DNA of 64,000 bases, from contig JAZKFZ010000001.1 of the NCBI GenBank assembly GCA_040386155.1, forward strand, positions 62,001 to 126,000. Direction: 5' to 3'. Below are positions 1-8,141 of the stretch, piece after piece; positions within the stretch are counted from its first letter, which is position 1, and every line of letters starts with the position of its first letter. This stretch comes from M0103 sp040386155. GTDB taxonomy: Bacteria > Bacteroidota > Bacteroidia > Flavobacteriales_D > Crocinitomicaceae. The notes under the pieces are model-generated. The model did no database searches and was not told the origin of the DNA. It worked only from the letters and a program-made list of their open reading frames with translations. The position numbers and the translations under genes are program-made.

Positions 1-621
1 GAAAAATTAGATGAGCAACGATCCTATCAAAACTATGGCGAGGGCGGAACTTTGCCGCAAGATCCTGAGGTAAAAGAATCTGAATCTGTTGAATTACCAG
101 AATTTGATGCCCCAGAGATTGATGCTCCTGATATTGATCTTCCAGAACTTGATCCACCCACATTATCTGAGAATTTTTGGAAGATGACACTAATTATCAT
201 TTTGACTGTTTTGGTGATTTTGATCTTATACTACTTCTTTAAGAACTTAAAACCACGCGATAAAAAATTAACGGAAAAAGCCATCGACCTCGAATGGAAT
301 CCAGAAACCATTTCAAAATCTGAACTAGAATTGCGATTGGAGAAGGCACTATTGGACAAAAATTATCGAGAAGGCGTCCGCATCTACTTCACATTTATCT
401 TAAAGGAATTGATTCGCAAAAACTGGATCTTCTGGCGCAATGAAAAAACAAATTACGATTATCTGTTAGAAATGTCGGGGAAACCGAGCATTCAGGATTT
501 TAGGCAAGCCGTGCATATCTACGATTTAGTTTGGTATGGCGAATATGAAATTAGCGACACTGTTTTTGCTGAGCTTCAACCCAAATTGAGCAACTATTAT
601 CAACAACTTTCAAAGGATTGA
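1..621 (+). CDS. DUF4129-type membrane protein, 5' end outside the window
   Basis: The reading frame is open from the first base, so the gene starts upstream; the TTG at 52 is only an internal codon. What is visible is an acidic, proline-rich stretch, one strong transmembrane helix (codons 59–81 of the fragment, from about position 176), then a soluble tail of about 125 residues that matches my memory of the C-terminal DUF4129 region (YFTFILKELI and IYDLVWYGEYE motifs). It is the first of four genes (DUF4129, DUF4350, MoxR, DUF58) in an order common in Bacteroidota; its stop overlaps the next start. Function is unknown; by context it is a partner of the MoxR ATPase at the membrane. Confidence 0.8.
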   Translation, partial: EKLDEQRSYQNYGEGGTLPQDPEVKESESVELPEFDAPEIDAPDIDLPELDPPTLSENFWKMTLIIILTVLVILILYYFFKNLKPRDKKLTEKAIDLEWNPETISKSELELRLEKALLDKNYREGVRIYFTFILKELIRKNWIFWRNEKTNYDYLLEMSGKPSIQDFRQAVHIYDLVWYGEYEISDTVFAELQPKLSNYYQQLSKD

Positions 622-2309
622 GTAATCGACTAAAATATGGTGTTGTTCTTCTCTTTGTGCTTTTTGCAGCAGGGTTAATCTGGCTATTAGGCAGAGGAAA
701 TTCATCCACTAATACCCAAAATAAGGGTGTGGCCTACAACTACATTTCTTCGGATTGGACCAAGAAATATGAGTGGGACAGCAAAGATCCGTATGGCTTG
801 TTTCTTTTCAAAGAAAAAGTTCTCAAACAGTTGAAGAACCAGAAGAAGCTCTACTCAATCAATACAGTGGCTGAGTTTAAACTTCAGCTGGGGAAAAATC
901 AGAAAGCGACATACTTATTTGTAGGTGATGAACTCGGAATGATTGATGCGGAAGTAGATTCCATTTTCAGGCAAGTAGATATTTTAGGATCGGATTTATT
1001 TGTTGTGGCTTCAAAAATGACTGAACATTTCATCGAACCATACGAATTGAGTTTTGATTACGCTCCAAAAGTTGAAGTGCAATCACTCTATTCTGATTTT
1101 CCCTTCATTTACCTTTATCAAAATGATACGATTGCACATGAATGGTCAGTATTTACATCATTTAAAGATGAGGATATTCCCACAAGAGTGCTTAGTAATT
1201 TAAATTCGTATCCCAATTTTCTTGAAGTTAAATGGGGAGCTGGAAAAGCCTACATTAACACAACACCTGAAGGAGTTCAAAATTTCCAGGTGAATCGACC
1301 TGAAGCTATTGCGTATGCGCACGAAATCGTTAAACACATCGATCCAAAAAAACCGCTTTATTTGTTAGAATTTGCACGGATGAAGGAGCGAGATCCATTT
1401 GACCAATTTAATAACCAAAGTCAAAATACTGGAAAAAAAGACAATAGTTATCTGCAATTATTACTAAAAACTCCGGCATTGCGCGCAGCACTTCTATTGA
1501 CATTCTTAGGACTTTTTCTTTTCATTGTCTTTCGATCAAAACGCATGCGACCACTTATTCCTGGAGTGCCAGAAAAAAGAAACATGTCGAAAATTTTTGT
1601 GCAAACAATGGCTTCCATTTACCACACAAAAAACAATCCATCAACGGTGTTGAAGTTACACAAACGCAATTTTTACGATACCGTTCAAAAGCATTTTTTC
1701 ATTGATCTAAGTAAGCGATCAGGAGAGACAGAAATTAAATCGTTGGCAGAAAAATCGGGTTATCCTTTGCCAAAACTAGAAAAGTTAATTGCTCAGTTGG
1801 AAGCAGTTCGCAATGTAGATGATGTGTTATTGAACAATTGTACAGCATCTAAGCGAGAATTTTATGAGCTCTCAGGGATTATTTCTGAAAAGGTACAATT
1901 GCGCATCGACCAACAAAAAATCGAACTTTACAAATCCATCTGGCTCATTTTCCCTTTGTTATTGATCGGATTTTTTATCGCATTTTTTGGTATCTATTTG
2001 ATGGTAAAAGCAAGCAGTATTGGCGTTTTGTTGCTGATTCTTGGAGCTGTAGTAATGCTCATTTGTATTCGACTATTAAGCATTCCTGTGCTTCGATTTG
2101 AAAAAGATCAATGGCATGTATTTCCACTTCTAGGCGCCAAGAAAAAATTCACCACGCAAGAAATCGAAAAAGTTGAAAAAACAAATAGCGGCTTTTTAAT
2201 ACACCTCTCATCTGGACAAAAAGTAGCTTTACAACTGCAAAATGTTGAAGAGCACAAACTTAGAATTTTGAGCAATTATTTACACAAACTATTCAATGTT
2301 GAACTTTAA
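618..2309 (+). CDS. DUF4350 domain membrane protein with C-terminal extension
   Basis: Starts at a TTG that overlaps the preceding TGA (TTGA), suggesting coupled translation; I see no better start. The N-terminal helix (about residues 7–25) anchors an extracytoplasmic domain of about 230 residues of DUF4350 type. A second helix lies near 290–308, followed by a cytoplasmic helical part. Beyond about residue 440 come two more hydrophobic segments and an 80-residue, strand-rich tail (GFLIHLSSGQ) resembling a bacterial PH-like domain; I do not remember this tail in usual DUF4350 proteins, which are shorter. Family function is unknown; the operon points to work with the MoxR/DUF58 pair. The DUF4350 call is by context and pattern. 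Confidence 0.75.
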   Translation: MSNRLKYGVVLLFVLFAAGLIWLLGRGNSSTNTQNKGVAYNYISSDWTKKYEWDSKDPYGLFLFKEKVLKQLKNQKKLYSINTVAEFKLQLGKNQKATYLFVGDELGMIDAEVDSIFRQVDILGSDLFVVASKMTEHFIEPYELSFDYAPKVEVQSLYSDFPFIYLYQNDTIAHEWSVFTSFKDEDIPTRVLSNLNSYPNFLEVKWGAGKAYINTTPEGVQNFQVNRPEAIAYAHEIVKHIDPKKPLYLLEFARMKERDPFDQFNNQSQNTGKKDNSYLQLLLKTPALRAALLLTFLGLFLFIVFRSKRMRPLIPGVPEKRNMSKIFVQTMASIYHTKNNPSTVLKLHKRNFYDTVQKHFFIDLSKRSGETEIKSLAEKSGYPLPKLEKLIAQLEAVRNVDDVLLNNCTASKREFYELSGIISEKVQLRIDQQKIELYKSIWLIFPLLLIGFFIAFFGIYLMVKASSIGVLLLILGAVVMLICIRLLSIPVLRFEKDQWHVFPLLGAKKKFTTQEIEKVEKTNSGFLIHLSSGQKVALQLQNVEEHKLRILSNYLHKLFNVEL

Positions 2310-2321
2310 TTTTTAATAATT

Positions 2322-3404
2322 ATGTCAGAAGAAAATACAACTCCTGAAAGTGATCACAGCGCATACCTACCCAAAAACGAGTCGCAAGCTGGAACCCCAG
2401 AAAGCAATCCAATTGAACCGGCAGCGCCAACGATGTCTTTTGAACGCAAAAATGAAGATCTAATTTGGATCACCACGAAAGTGAATGAGCTTCGTCAGCA
2501 AATGGCAAACTATGTTATTGGTCAGCATTCTATGGTAGAGTTGATGTTAACAGGGATTTTCTCCAACGGTCATCTTTTGCTAGAAGGAGCACCTGGTGTA
2601 GCAAAAACCTTGTCAGCAAAAGTACTTGCAAAAGCTCTCAGCATCGATTTTTCAAGAATTCAATTCACACCAGATTTGATGCCTTCGGATGTTATTGGAA
2701 CAAGTGTTTTTAATATGAAAGATTCTTCTTTCAGCTTCAAAAAGGGACCCATTTTCTCCAATATTGTCTTGATCGATGAAATTAATAGAGCCCCAGCAAA
2801 AACGCAGGCGGCATTGTTTGAAGTAATGGAAGAACGTCAAATCACCTATGATAGTGTTTGCTACCAAATGAGTTTCCCGTTTTTGGTGATCGCAACACAA
2901 AATCCAATTGAGCAGGAGGGTACATACAACCTACCAGAAGCACAATTAGATCGCTTTCTGTTTAAAGTAAAAGTAGATTACCCTGAATTGAAGCAAGAAG
3001 AAGAGATCCTTTTCCGTTATAAAAATCATTTAAGCGCTCCATCTTTAGATGATGTAAAAGCAGTGTTTAGTGCGGGAGACATCAAAAAAATTCAAGACAT
3101 TGTACAGAACATTATCATTGAAGACAACTTGGTGCGTTACATCGCAAACATTACACACAAAACGAGAAATCATGGAAAAATCTATCTCGGTGGATCCCCT
3201 CGCGCATCTCTCTCGATGTTGAAAGCAGCAAAAGCATTGGCAGCAATTCGCGGCCGCGATTTTGTAACACCAGACGACATTCAATTTGTTGCAAAACCAG
3301 TGCTTAACCACCGATTGATTTTAACTCCTGAAGCTGAAATGGAAGGTTTTTCACCAGAGGATGTAATTGATGATATTTTAAAAACGATTGAAGTTCCAAG
3401 ATAA
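2322..3404 (+). CDS. MoxR-family AAA+ ATPase
   Basis: A chaperone-like ATPase of the MoxR branch. The acidic N-terminal 40 residues look disordered. The AAA+ core has Walker A GAPGVAKT at residues 89–96, Walker B LIDEINRAP, the sensor-1 region IATQNPIEQEGTY, and the arginine-containing stretch LPEAQLDRF. The C-terminal lid contains GGSPRASLSML. Length, 360 residues, is slightly over the family's usual 320–340 because of the N-terminal tail. MoxR proteins typically act with DUF58/VWA-like proteins, and the DUF58 gene follows after 3 bases. The substrate is not predictable. Family assignment is near certain. Confidence 0.96.
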   Translation: MSEENTTPESDHSAYLPKNESQAGTPESNPIEPAAPTMSFERKNEDLIWITTKVNELRQQMANYVIGQHSMVELMLTGIFSNGHLLLEGAPGVAKTLSAKVLAKALSIDFSRIQFTPDLMPSDVIGTSVFNMKDSSFSFKKGPIFSNIVLIDEINRAPAKTQAALFEVMEERQITYDSVCYQMSFPFLVIATQNPIEQEGTYNLPEAQLDRFLFKVKVDYPELKQEEEILFRYKNHLSAPSLDDVKAVFSAGDIKKIQDIVQNIIIEDNLVRYIANITHKTRNHGKIYLGGSPRASLSMLKAAKALAAIRGRDFVTPDDIQFVAKPVLNHRLILTPEAEMEGFSPEDVIDDILKTIEVPR

Positions 3405-3407
3405 TAG

Positions 3408-4739
3408 ATGAAAAGTTTCTTCTCGACATATCTTACCAATTGGTTTTTTGTGCTTTTAGGAGGCATCGTTTTGTTGTATGCTATTTCCTTTGCTATTCCG
3501 TCACTTGGAACGATTGCAAATATATCGTTAGTGGTGTTAGGTGGAATTACCTTGTTAGATTGGCTATTGGTTTTTTCATCAAAAATCCCCTTGGCGTATT
3601 CGAGAGAATTGCAAGCACGAATGAATCTTGGCGATGAAAATCATGTGCAATTAACCATTAAAAATAACACCTGGCAACCCATTCGTTTTCAGTTAATAGA
3701 AGGGTTTCCTATCGAGAAACAGGATCGAGCCACCATCTATAAAGGATTTCTATTGATTAATCATTCAAAACAAATTGATTACCAATTTAAACCCACCAAT
3801 CGAGGAAAATTTGAATTCCAACACCCGTATTTTATCATTGCTTCCACCTTCGGATTGGTAAGTCGTCGATTTGAAGTTGAATCAAAAGTAGAGGTAGAAG
3901 TTTTTCCTTCTGTTTTACAAATGAAAAAGTATGAATTGTTGGTTTTCCATCAACAAAAAACCAGTCAAGGGATTAAGAAAATTCGAAGAATTGGAAATAA
4001 TAGTGAGTTTGAGCAAATCAAAAACTATGTACAAGGCGACGAGATAAAGAAAGTGAATTGGAAAGCAACCAGTCGTCGTTTCGAATTGATGGTGAATCAA
4101 TACCAGGAGGAAAAATCGCAGCACGTGTACTGTATCATCGACAAAAGCAGAAACATGCAAATAGAGTTTGAGGGAATGAGTCTACTTGACCACTCCATCA
4201 ATTCCACGCTTGCCTTTTCAAATGTAGCACTTCGCAATGGAGACAAAACCGGATTGATTACTTTTTCGGATAAAATTGGAACCCAACTACCTGCCATTAG
4301 AAATAATGGTCAAATAAAACGAATTCAAGAATCGCTGTACAACCAACAAACGCAATTTAAAGAAGCAGATTTCGAACTACTTTATCAAAGCATTCGCCGA
4401 TCGGTTTCCTCTCGATCTTTGTTGGTGTTATTTACCAATTTTCAGACAGAATTTGCTTTGAAAAGAGCCATCCCCATCTTTGAAAAAATCAATAAGAAGC
4501 ATTTATTGGTCGTGGTCTTTTTTGAAAACACTGATTTAGCGGAGTATGCTTATCAACCACTTCGTCAGCAATCAGATGTATATGTAGCAGCAGTTGCAGA
4601 GCAAATGATTCATTTAAAAACGCGCATGATGTTTGATTTGAAGCAACGTGGAATTCAATCTATTCTCACGAATACAGAACAATTATCGATTCAAACAATC
4701 AACAAATACCTTGAAGTAAAGGCGAAGGGAATTATATAG
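3408..4739 (+). CDS. DUF58 domain-containing protein
   Basis: Two hydrophobic helices at the N-terminus (about residues 10–55) are followed by a beta-rich region and the DUF58 core. The conserved GDEIKKVNWKATSR signature lies near residues 208–221, and the VWA-like fold follows with CIIDKSRNM (a DxSxSM-like site in which the second Ser is Asn-shifted). Length of 443 is normal. It is the last gene of the DUF4129–DUF4350–MoxR–DUF58 operon and the likely partner of the MoxR ATPase. Its 3' end faces the lipoprotein gene on the other strand, with a hairpin between them. Confidence 0.93.
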   Translation: MKSFFSTYLTNWFFVLLGGIVLLYAISFAIPSLGTIANISLVVLGGITLLDWLLVFSSKIPLAYSRELQARMNLGDENHVQLTIKNNTWQPIRFQLIEGFPIEKQDRATIYKGFLLINHSKQIDYQFKPTNRGKFEFQHPYFIIASTFGLVSRRFEVESKVEVEVFPSVLQMKKYELLVFHQQKTSQGIKKIRRIGNNSEFEQIKNYVQGDEIKKVNWKATSRRFELMVNQYQEEKSQHVYCIIDKSRNMQIEFEGMSLLDHSINSTLAFSNVALRNGDKTGLITFSDKIGTQLPAIRNNGQIKRIQESLYNQQTQFKEADFELLYQSIRRSVSSRSLLVLFTNFQTEFALKRAIPIFEKINKKHLLVVVFFENTDLAEYAYQPLRQQSDVYVAAVAEQMIHLKTRMMFDLKQRGIQSILTNTEQLSIQTINKYLEVKAKGII

Positions 4740-4769
4740 TAAAAAAAAAGCCCGACTTAATAGTCAGGC
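4740..4769 (-). terminator. rho-independent terminator of the 4789–5208 lipoprotein gene
   Basis: Read on the minus strand, an 8-bp stem (arms 4762–4769 and 4750–4757, one G·T pair, loop TTAA) is followed by about ten T (4749–4740). It sits 20 bases after the stop. On the plus strand the hairpin is followed only by a pyrimidine stretch, so any action on the DUF58 transcript is weak. Confidence 0.75.
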
Positions 4770-4788
4770 CCTTTCCTATAATTAATAA

Positions 4789-5208
4789 TTATTGTGCTGT
4801 GAAAGTTGTGATAGTTGTATCAGAACCATTCACATCAATAATCTTCATTTCCTTACTCGCTAAACGTAAGATTTCAGCATCAGAAATATCACCATCACTA
4901 TCTGTAATGATCAATCTTAGCTTATCGTCACTAAATTCCCATGTACCACTGTCAGTAAATGTTGTAGATCCAAAAGAAACACTTGCAGTGAATGTATCAT
5001 CCTTTTTAAACTCGTAAGAATATGTATATCCTGACAAATCTTGAGAAGTTCCATTCACAGAAATGTTTGAGATATTCCATTCTCCAACAACACGCGCTTT
5101 CTTAGAAAGCAATGTAAATTTTGAACCTTCTTCGTATTTCGAACAAGAAGAAACAGCAACAAATGCTACAGAAAGCATTGCAAGAGCACCAATTTTAAAT
5201 AATTTCAT
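4789..5208 (-). CDS. lipocalin-like lipoprotein
   Basis: A 139-residue secreted lipoprotein: signal peptide with Cys 22 after VSS, then a small beta-rich domain with the pattern VVGEWNIS … YEFKKDDTFTASV … GTWEFSDDKLRL, typical of the small Bacteroidota lipocalin-like lipoproteins that begin with a 'G-x-W' strand. Function unknown. It is a single-gene unit with its own -7 box upstream and a terminator downstream. Confidence 0.8.
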   Translation of the reverse strand: MKLFKIGALAMLSVAFVAVSSCSKYEEGSKFTLLSKKARVVGEWNISNISVNGTSQDLSGYTYSYEFKKDDTFTASVSFGSTTFTDSGTWEFSDDKLRLIITDSDGDISDAEILRLASKEMKIIDVNGSDTTITTFTAQ

Positions 5209-5233
5209 AATAGGATAATTTTTTTAATTTGCA

Positions 5234-5264
5234 CGAAGATATAGTAGTTTTTTCATCTTACAAA
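5234..5264 (-). promoter_or_regulatory. Bacteroidota-type promoter for the 5208 lipoprotein gene
   Basis: On the minus strand TATCTTCG (5241–5234) is one base from the TAnnTTTG consensus, with TTG at 5263–5261 about 19 bases upstream as a -33 element. The start codon follows 25 bases further on. Confidence 0.45.
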
Positions 5265-5346
5265 AAAAATTGTTGACATTTACAGTATCAAGCGAATAAT
5301 TGAACATATTATTTATGCAAATTGGCTAACAGCCCTTGCAGGTGCT

Positions 5347-6129
5347 TTGTTGTGTGAAGGAATCCTTGCATTCCACTTTTCTACCGTCGATCGGCTCTAC
5401 CCCTTTTTCGTTTTCTTTTCTATTTTGGCAGTGTATGGAGCTCATCGACTTTACAAGTTTAAGAAAAACAAAGCAAATGAACGGCGGAACTTATGGATGA
5501 AAAAAAATCACCAAAATTTGCGGTTCATTGTCGTATTTGCAGCTTTTTTCTGTGCCATAATTCTATTACGGCTCTTCCCTCTTCAAGCAAAGAATGAAGA
5601 TGTTAACACCAACTATTTTGTTCGTATTTTAATTGTACTTGCAATTTGTCTATTGTTGGCAATTTGGTATGTTGTACCTGTATTTAAAAAAAGTTTGCGG
5701 CAAATTCCATTTTTAAAAGCTTCTACAGTTGCGTTTGTTTGGTCACTAATATTAATTGCAATTCCAACTCTTCTTTTCCACCCAATACTGCCCATAAATG
5801 AAATCACACTCTATTTCATATTCTTCTATGCCCTCACCATTCCCTTTAATATTCGCGATCAACAAGAAGATAAGAAAGAAGCTAAAACCTTAGTTCATTT
5901 GATAGGTGAACGAAATGCCGTTATCGCAGGTGTTACATTGATGATTTGCTTTCATACAGGGCTATTTACAATTTACCCGATTCTGCTAACATCTGGTGCT
6001 TACCTTGCTTTTGCGTTTTGTAGCATCGTACTTTTAGCCCTTGCAAAATCCGATCGACCATTGTCTTACTATGCACTAATTGATGGGCTAATGCTCTTTT
6101 TAGGTGCTGTTCTATTGAACGAACAGTAG
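5347..6129 (+). CDS. UbiA-like integral membrane protein (start uncertain)
   Basis: About eight hydrophobic segments and the motif FNIRDQQEDKKEAKTL in a loop recall the second Asp-rich motif of UbiA prenyltransferases; the first DxxxD motif is not clear (the equivalent region reads VYGAHRLYKF), so prenyl transfer may be lost. The only usual start is TTG at 5347 (or 5350), but the frame stays open back to the TAG at 5245 and encodes a convincing extra helix (ANWLTALAGALL) just before it. No ATG, GTG or TTG exists there; ATT codons at 5269 and 5278 are candidates. A divergent lipoprotein gene lies upstream. Confidence 0.7.
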   Translation: MLCEGILAFHFSTVDRLYPFFVFFSILAVYGAHRLYKFKKNKANERRNLWMKKNHQNLRFIVVFAAFFCAIILLRLFPLQAKNEDVNTNYFVRILIVLAICLLLAIWYVVPVFKKSLRQIPFLKASTVAFVWSLILIAIPTLLFHPILPINEITLYFIFFYALTIPFNIRDQQEDKKEAKTLVHLIGERNAVIAGVTLMICFHTGLFTIYPILLTSGAYLAFAFCSIVLLALAKSDRPLSYYALIDGLMLFLGAVLLNEQ

Positions 6130-6171
6130 GTTCTGCTGATTTTAGGAATAGACTATTTGGTGATAAAATCA

Positions 6172-6179
6172 TACATTTG
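6172..6179 (+). promoter_or_regulatory. -7 promoter element for the M1 peptidase
   Basis: TACATTTG is a perfect match to TAnnTTTG, 15 bases before the ATG at 6195. No well-spaced -33 TTTG is evident. The predicted transcript has a leader of roughly 10 bases. Confidence 0.5.
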
Positions 6180-6194
6180 CTGAAATCATAAACT

Positions 6195-8141
6195 ATGAAA
6201 ACCTTATTTCTCCTACTTTTGGCAACCTTGCCTGCTTTTACTTTTGCACAAGAAGAACTATTCTCCACCTGTTCTAAAAAAACAAAGCATAGCAACTCAC
6301 AACTTAAAAGCGCTTCCTTATCCGTTGCACAAATCGCTGAAACAGAAAAATATGATGTGCATTTTTATGGACTTAATATTGCGATGAACAATGTAGTAAC
6401 AACTGTTGCTGGTACTGGAGAAATTCATGCATCTGCAAAAGTTCCTCTGGATTCTGCCTTGTTTGAGCTATTTTCAACTTTTACTATATCACAAATAAGA
6501 GTCAATGGCAATCCAGTAAATTATAGTCGAGTTGGATCTGCTATTAAAGTACCTGTGAATGCTGTTGCTACAGAACAATTTATCATCGCTGTAGATTACA
6601 GTGGCACACCTCCCACCGCACAAAGCAACCCATTAGGTGGAAGTGGAATGACAAACGCGAGTTCGCCTTCCTGGGGAAACAGAGTAACTTGGTCGCTTTC
6701 CGAACCTTTTTCAGCGTATGAGTGGTGGCCCTGCAAACAGTCTTTAACTGATAAAGCAGATAGTTGTGCAGTGAAAATCACAGTGCCCGACTCGTGTAAA
6801 GCTGGATCAAACGGTGTTTTAGAAAATGTAGTTGATCTAGGAAATGGTTTTTCTCGTTATGAATGGAAGCACCGTCATGCGATCGATTATTACTTAGTTT
6901 CTGTAGCTGTAGCGAAGTATGTTGAATACAACGTTTTTGCAAATCCTGTTGGGGCGCCAGCTCCAATTTTGATTCAAAATTACATCTACGACAATCCACA
7001 AACGCTCATCAATTTTCAAAATGAAATCGATGAAACTGTTGATTTTATGGAATTATTTTATGCCCTTTTCGGCCCTTATCGTTTCGAAGATGAGAAGTAC
7101 GGGCATTGCATGGCGCCTATCTCTGGTGGCATGGAACACCAAACGATGACCACTCAAGGATTTTTTGAGAAAAATTTAACAGCCCATGAGTTAGCGCACC
7201 AATGGTTTGGAGACAATGTTACGTGTGCTTCTTGGTCAGACATTTGGGTGAATGAAGGATTTGCTTCTTACGGTGAATATCTAATGTTAGAAAATTTGTA
7301 TGTGGGGCAACAAGTAGCTAAAATGGCCGATGTTCATGACAATGTAATGAGTCAGCTTGGTGGAAGTGTTTGGGTGCTTGATAGTTTAAATGAAGGACAA
7401 ATATTTAGCTCCCGCTTAACGTATGACAAAGGTGCTGCCATCGTTCATCAGTTGCGATACTTGGTAAATAATGATGCACAATTTTTTGATATTTTACAAG
7501 ATTTTCAATTAGATTTTGGCGATTCAACAGCAAAGGGTGTTGATGTAAAAGAATCCTTTGAAAGTAGTACAGGACTAGATCTTACTTCTTATTTTGAGCA
7601 ATGGTATTTTGGTCAAGGATACCCAACGTATTCTTTGAAATGGAATGAAATCGGTGATGATATTTTAATTAAACTAACACACACAGCTTCTGTACCAGGT
7701 GTAACGCCAACATTTACAAATCCTATTTCTGTAAGAATTGTGAGAGTAGGTGCAGCCGATACCATTGTACGTTTGAATGTTACCGCAAACGAAGATTGGT
7801 ATGTACTCACAAATGCTGGAAATGCAAATTCGATGCAAATTGACCCCGCAAATTGGATTGTAAACAAAGTAGGGACCGTTCAATTTGATGCTAGTTTGGT
7901 AGATCTTGGAGAGTTGTCGACGGTGCAAACAATTGTTTATCCCAATCCCACGAGTGATATTGTCACGATTAAAACTTCAAAAGTCGGAAAACTCAACTAC
8001 GTCTTGTACCAAATGAACGGACAAATAGCGAAGACTGGATCTGTATCAAGTAATGAATCCATTGATTTAAAAATGCTTCAACAAGGAAATTACCTGTTAG
8101 AAATTGATGGCGAGCGAAAATTAATTGAGAAGATCAACTAA
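6195..8141 (+). CDS. M1-family zinc aminopeptidase with T9SS type A sorting domain
   Basis: A secreted metallopeptidase. The signal peptide ends at FAQ (residue 19). The N-terminal beta domain is followed by the substrate-binding GGMEHQT (the family's GxMEN loop) and the zinc site HELAH at residues 331–335 with Glu 354 in NEGFASY. The C-terminal 75 residues form a T9SS type A sorting domain beginning VYPNPTSD, so the protein is expected to cross the outer membrane and be attached or released. 648 residues is usual for Bacteroidota M1 peptidases with this tail. Its 3' end overlaps the convergent helicase gene by 4 bases. Confidence 0.96.
   Translation: MKTLFLLLLATLPAFTFAQEELFSTCSKKTKHSNSQLKSASLSVAQIAETEKYDVHFYGLNIAMNNVVTTVAGTGEIHASAKVPLDSALFELFSTFTISQIRVNGNPVNYSRVGSAIKVPVNAVATEQFIIAVDYSGTPPTAQSNPLGGSGMTNASSPSWGNRVTWSLSEPFSAYEWWPCKQSLTDKADSCAVKITVPDSCKAGSNGVLENVVDLGNGFSRYEWKHRHAIDYYLVSVAVAKYVEYNVFANPVGAPAPILIQNYIYDNPQTLINFQNEIDETVDFMELFYALFGPYRFEDEKYGHCMAPISGGMEHQTMTTQGFFEKNLTAHELAHQWFGDNVTCASWSDIWVNEGFASYGEYLMLENLYVGQQVAKMADVHDNVMSQLGGSVWVLDSLNEGQIFSSRLTYDKGAAIVHQLRYLVNNDAQFFDILQDFQLDFGDSTAKGVDVKESFESSTGLDLTSYFEQWYFGQGYPTYSLKWNEIGDDILIKLTHTASVPGVTPTFTNPISVRIVRVGAADTIVRLNVTANEDWYVLTNAGNANSMQIDPANWIVNKVGTVQFDASLVDLGELSTVQTIVYPNPTSDIVTIKTSKVGKLNYVLYQMNGQIAKTGSVSSNESIDLKMLQQGNYLLEIDGERKLIEKIN

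Noticed and set aside
5966..6295. 109-residue minus-strand frame across the M1 peptidase start
   Set aside because: Overlaps two real genes and the peptidase promoter; no protein-like features.
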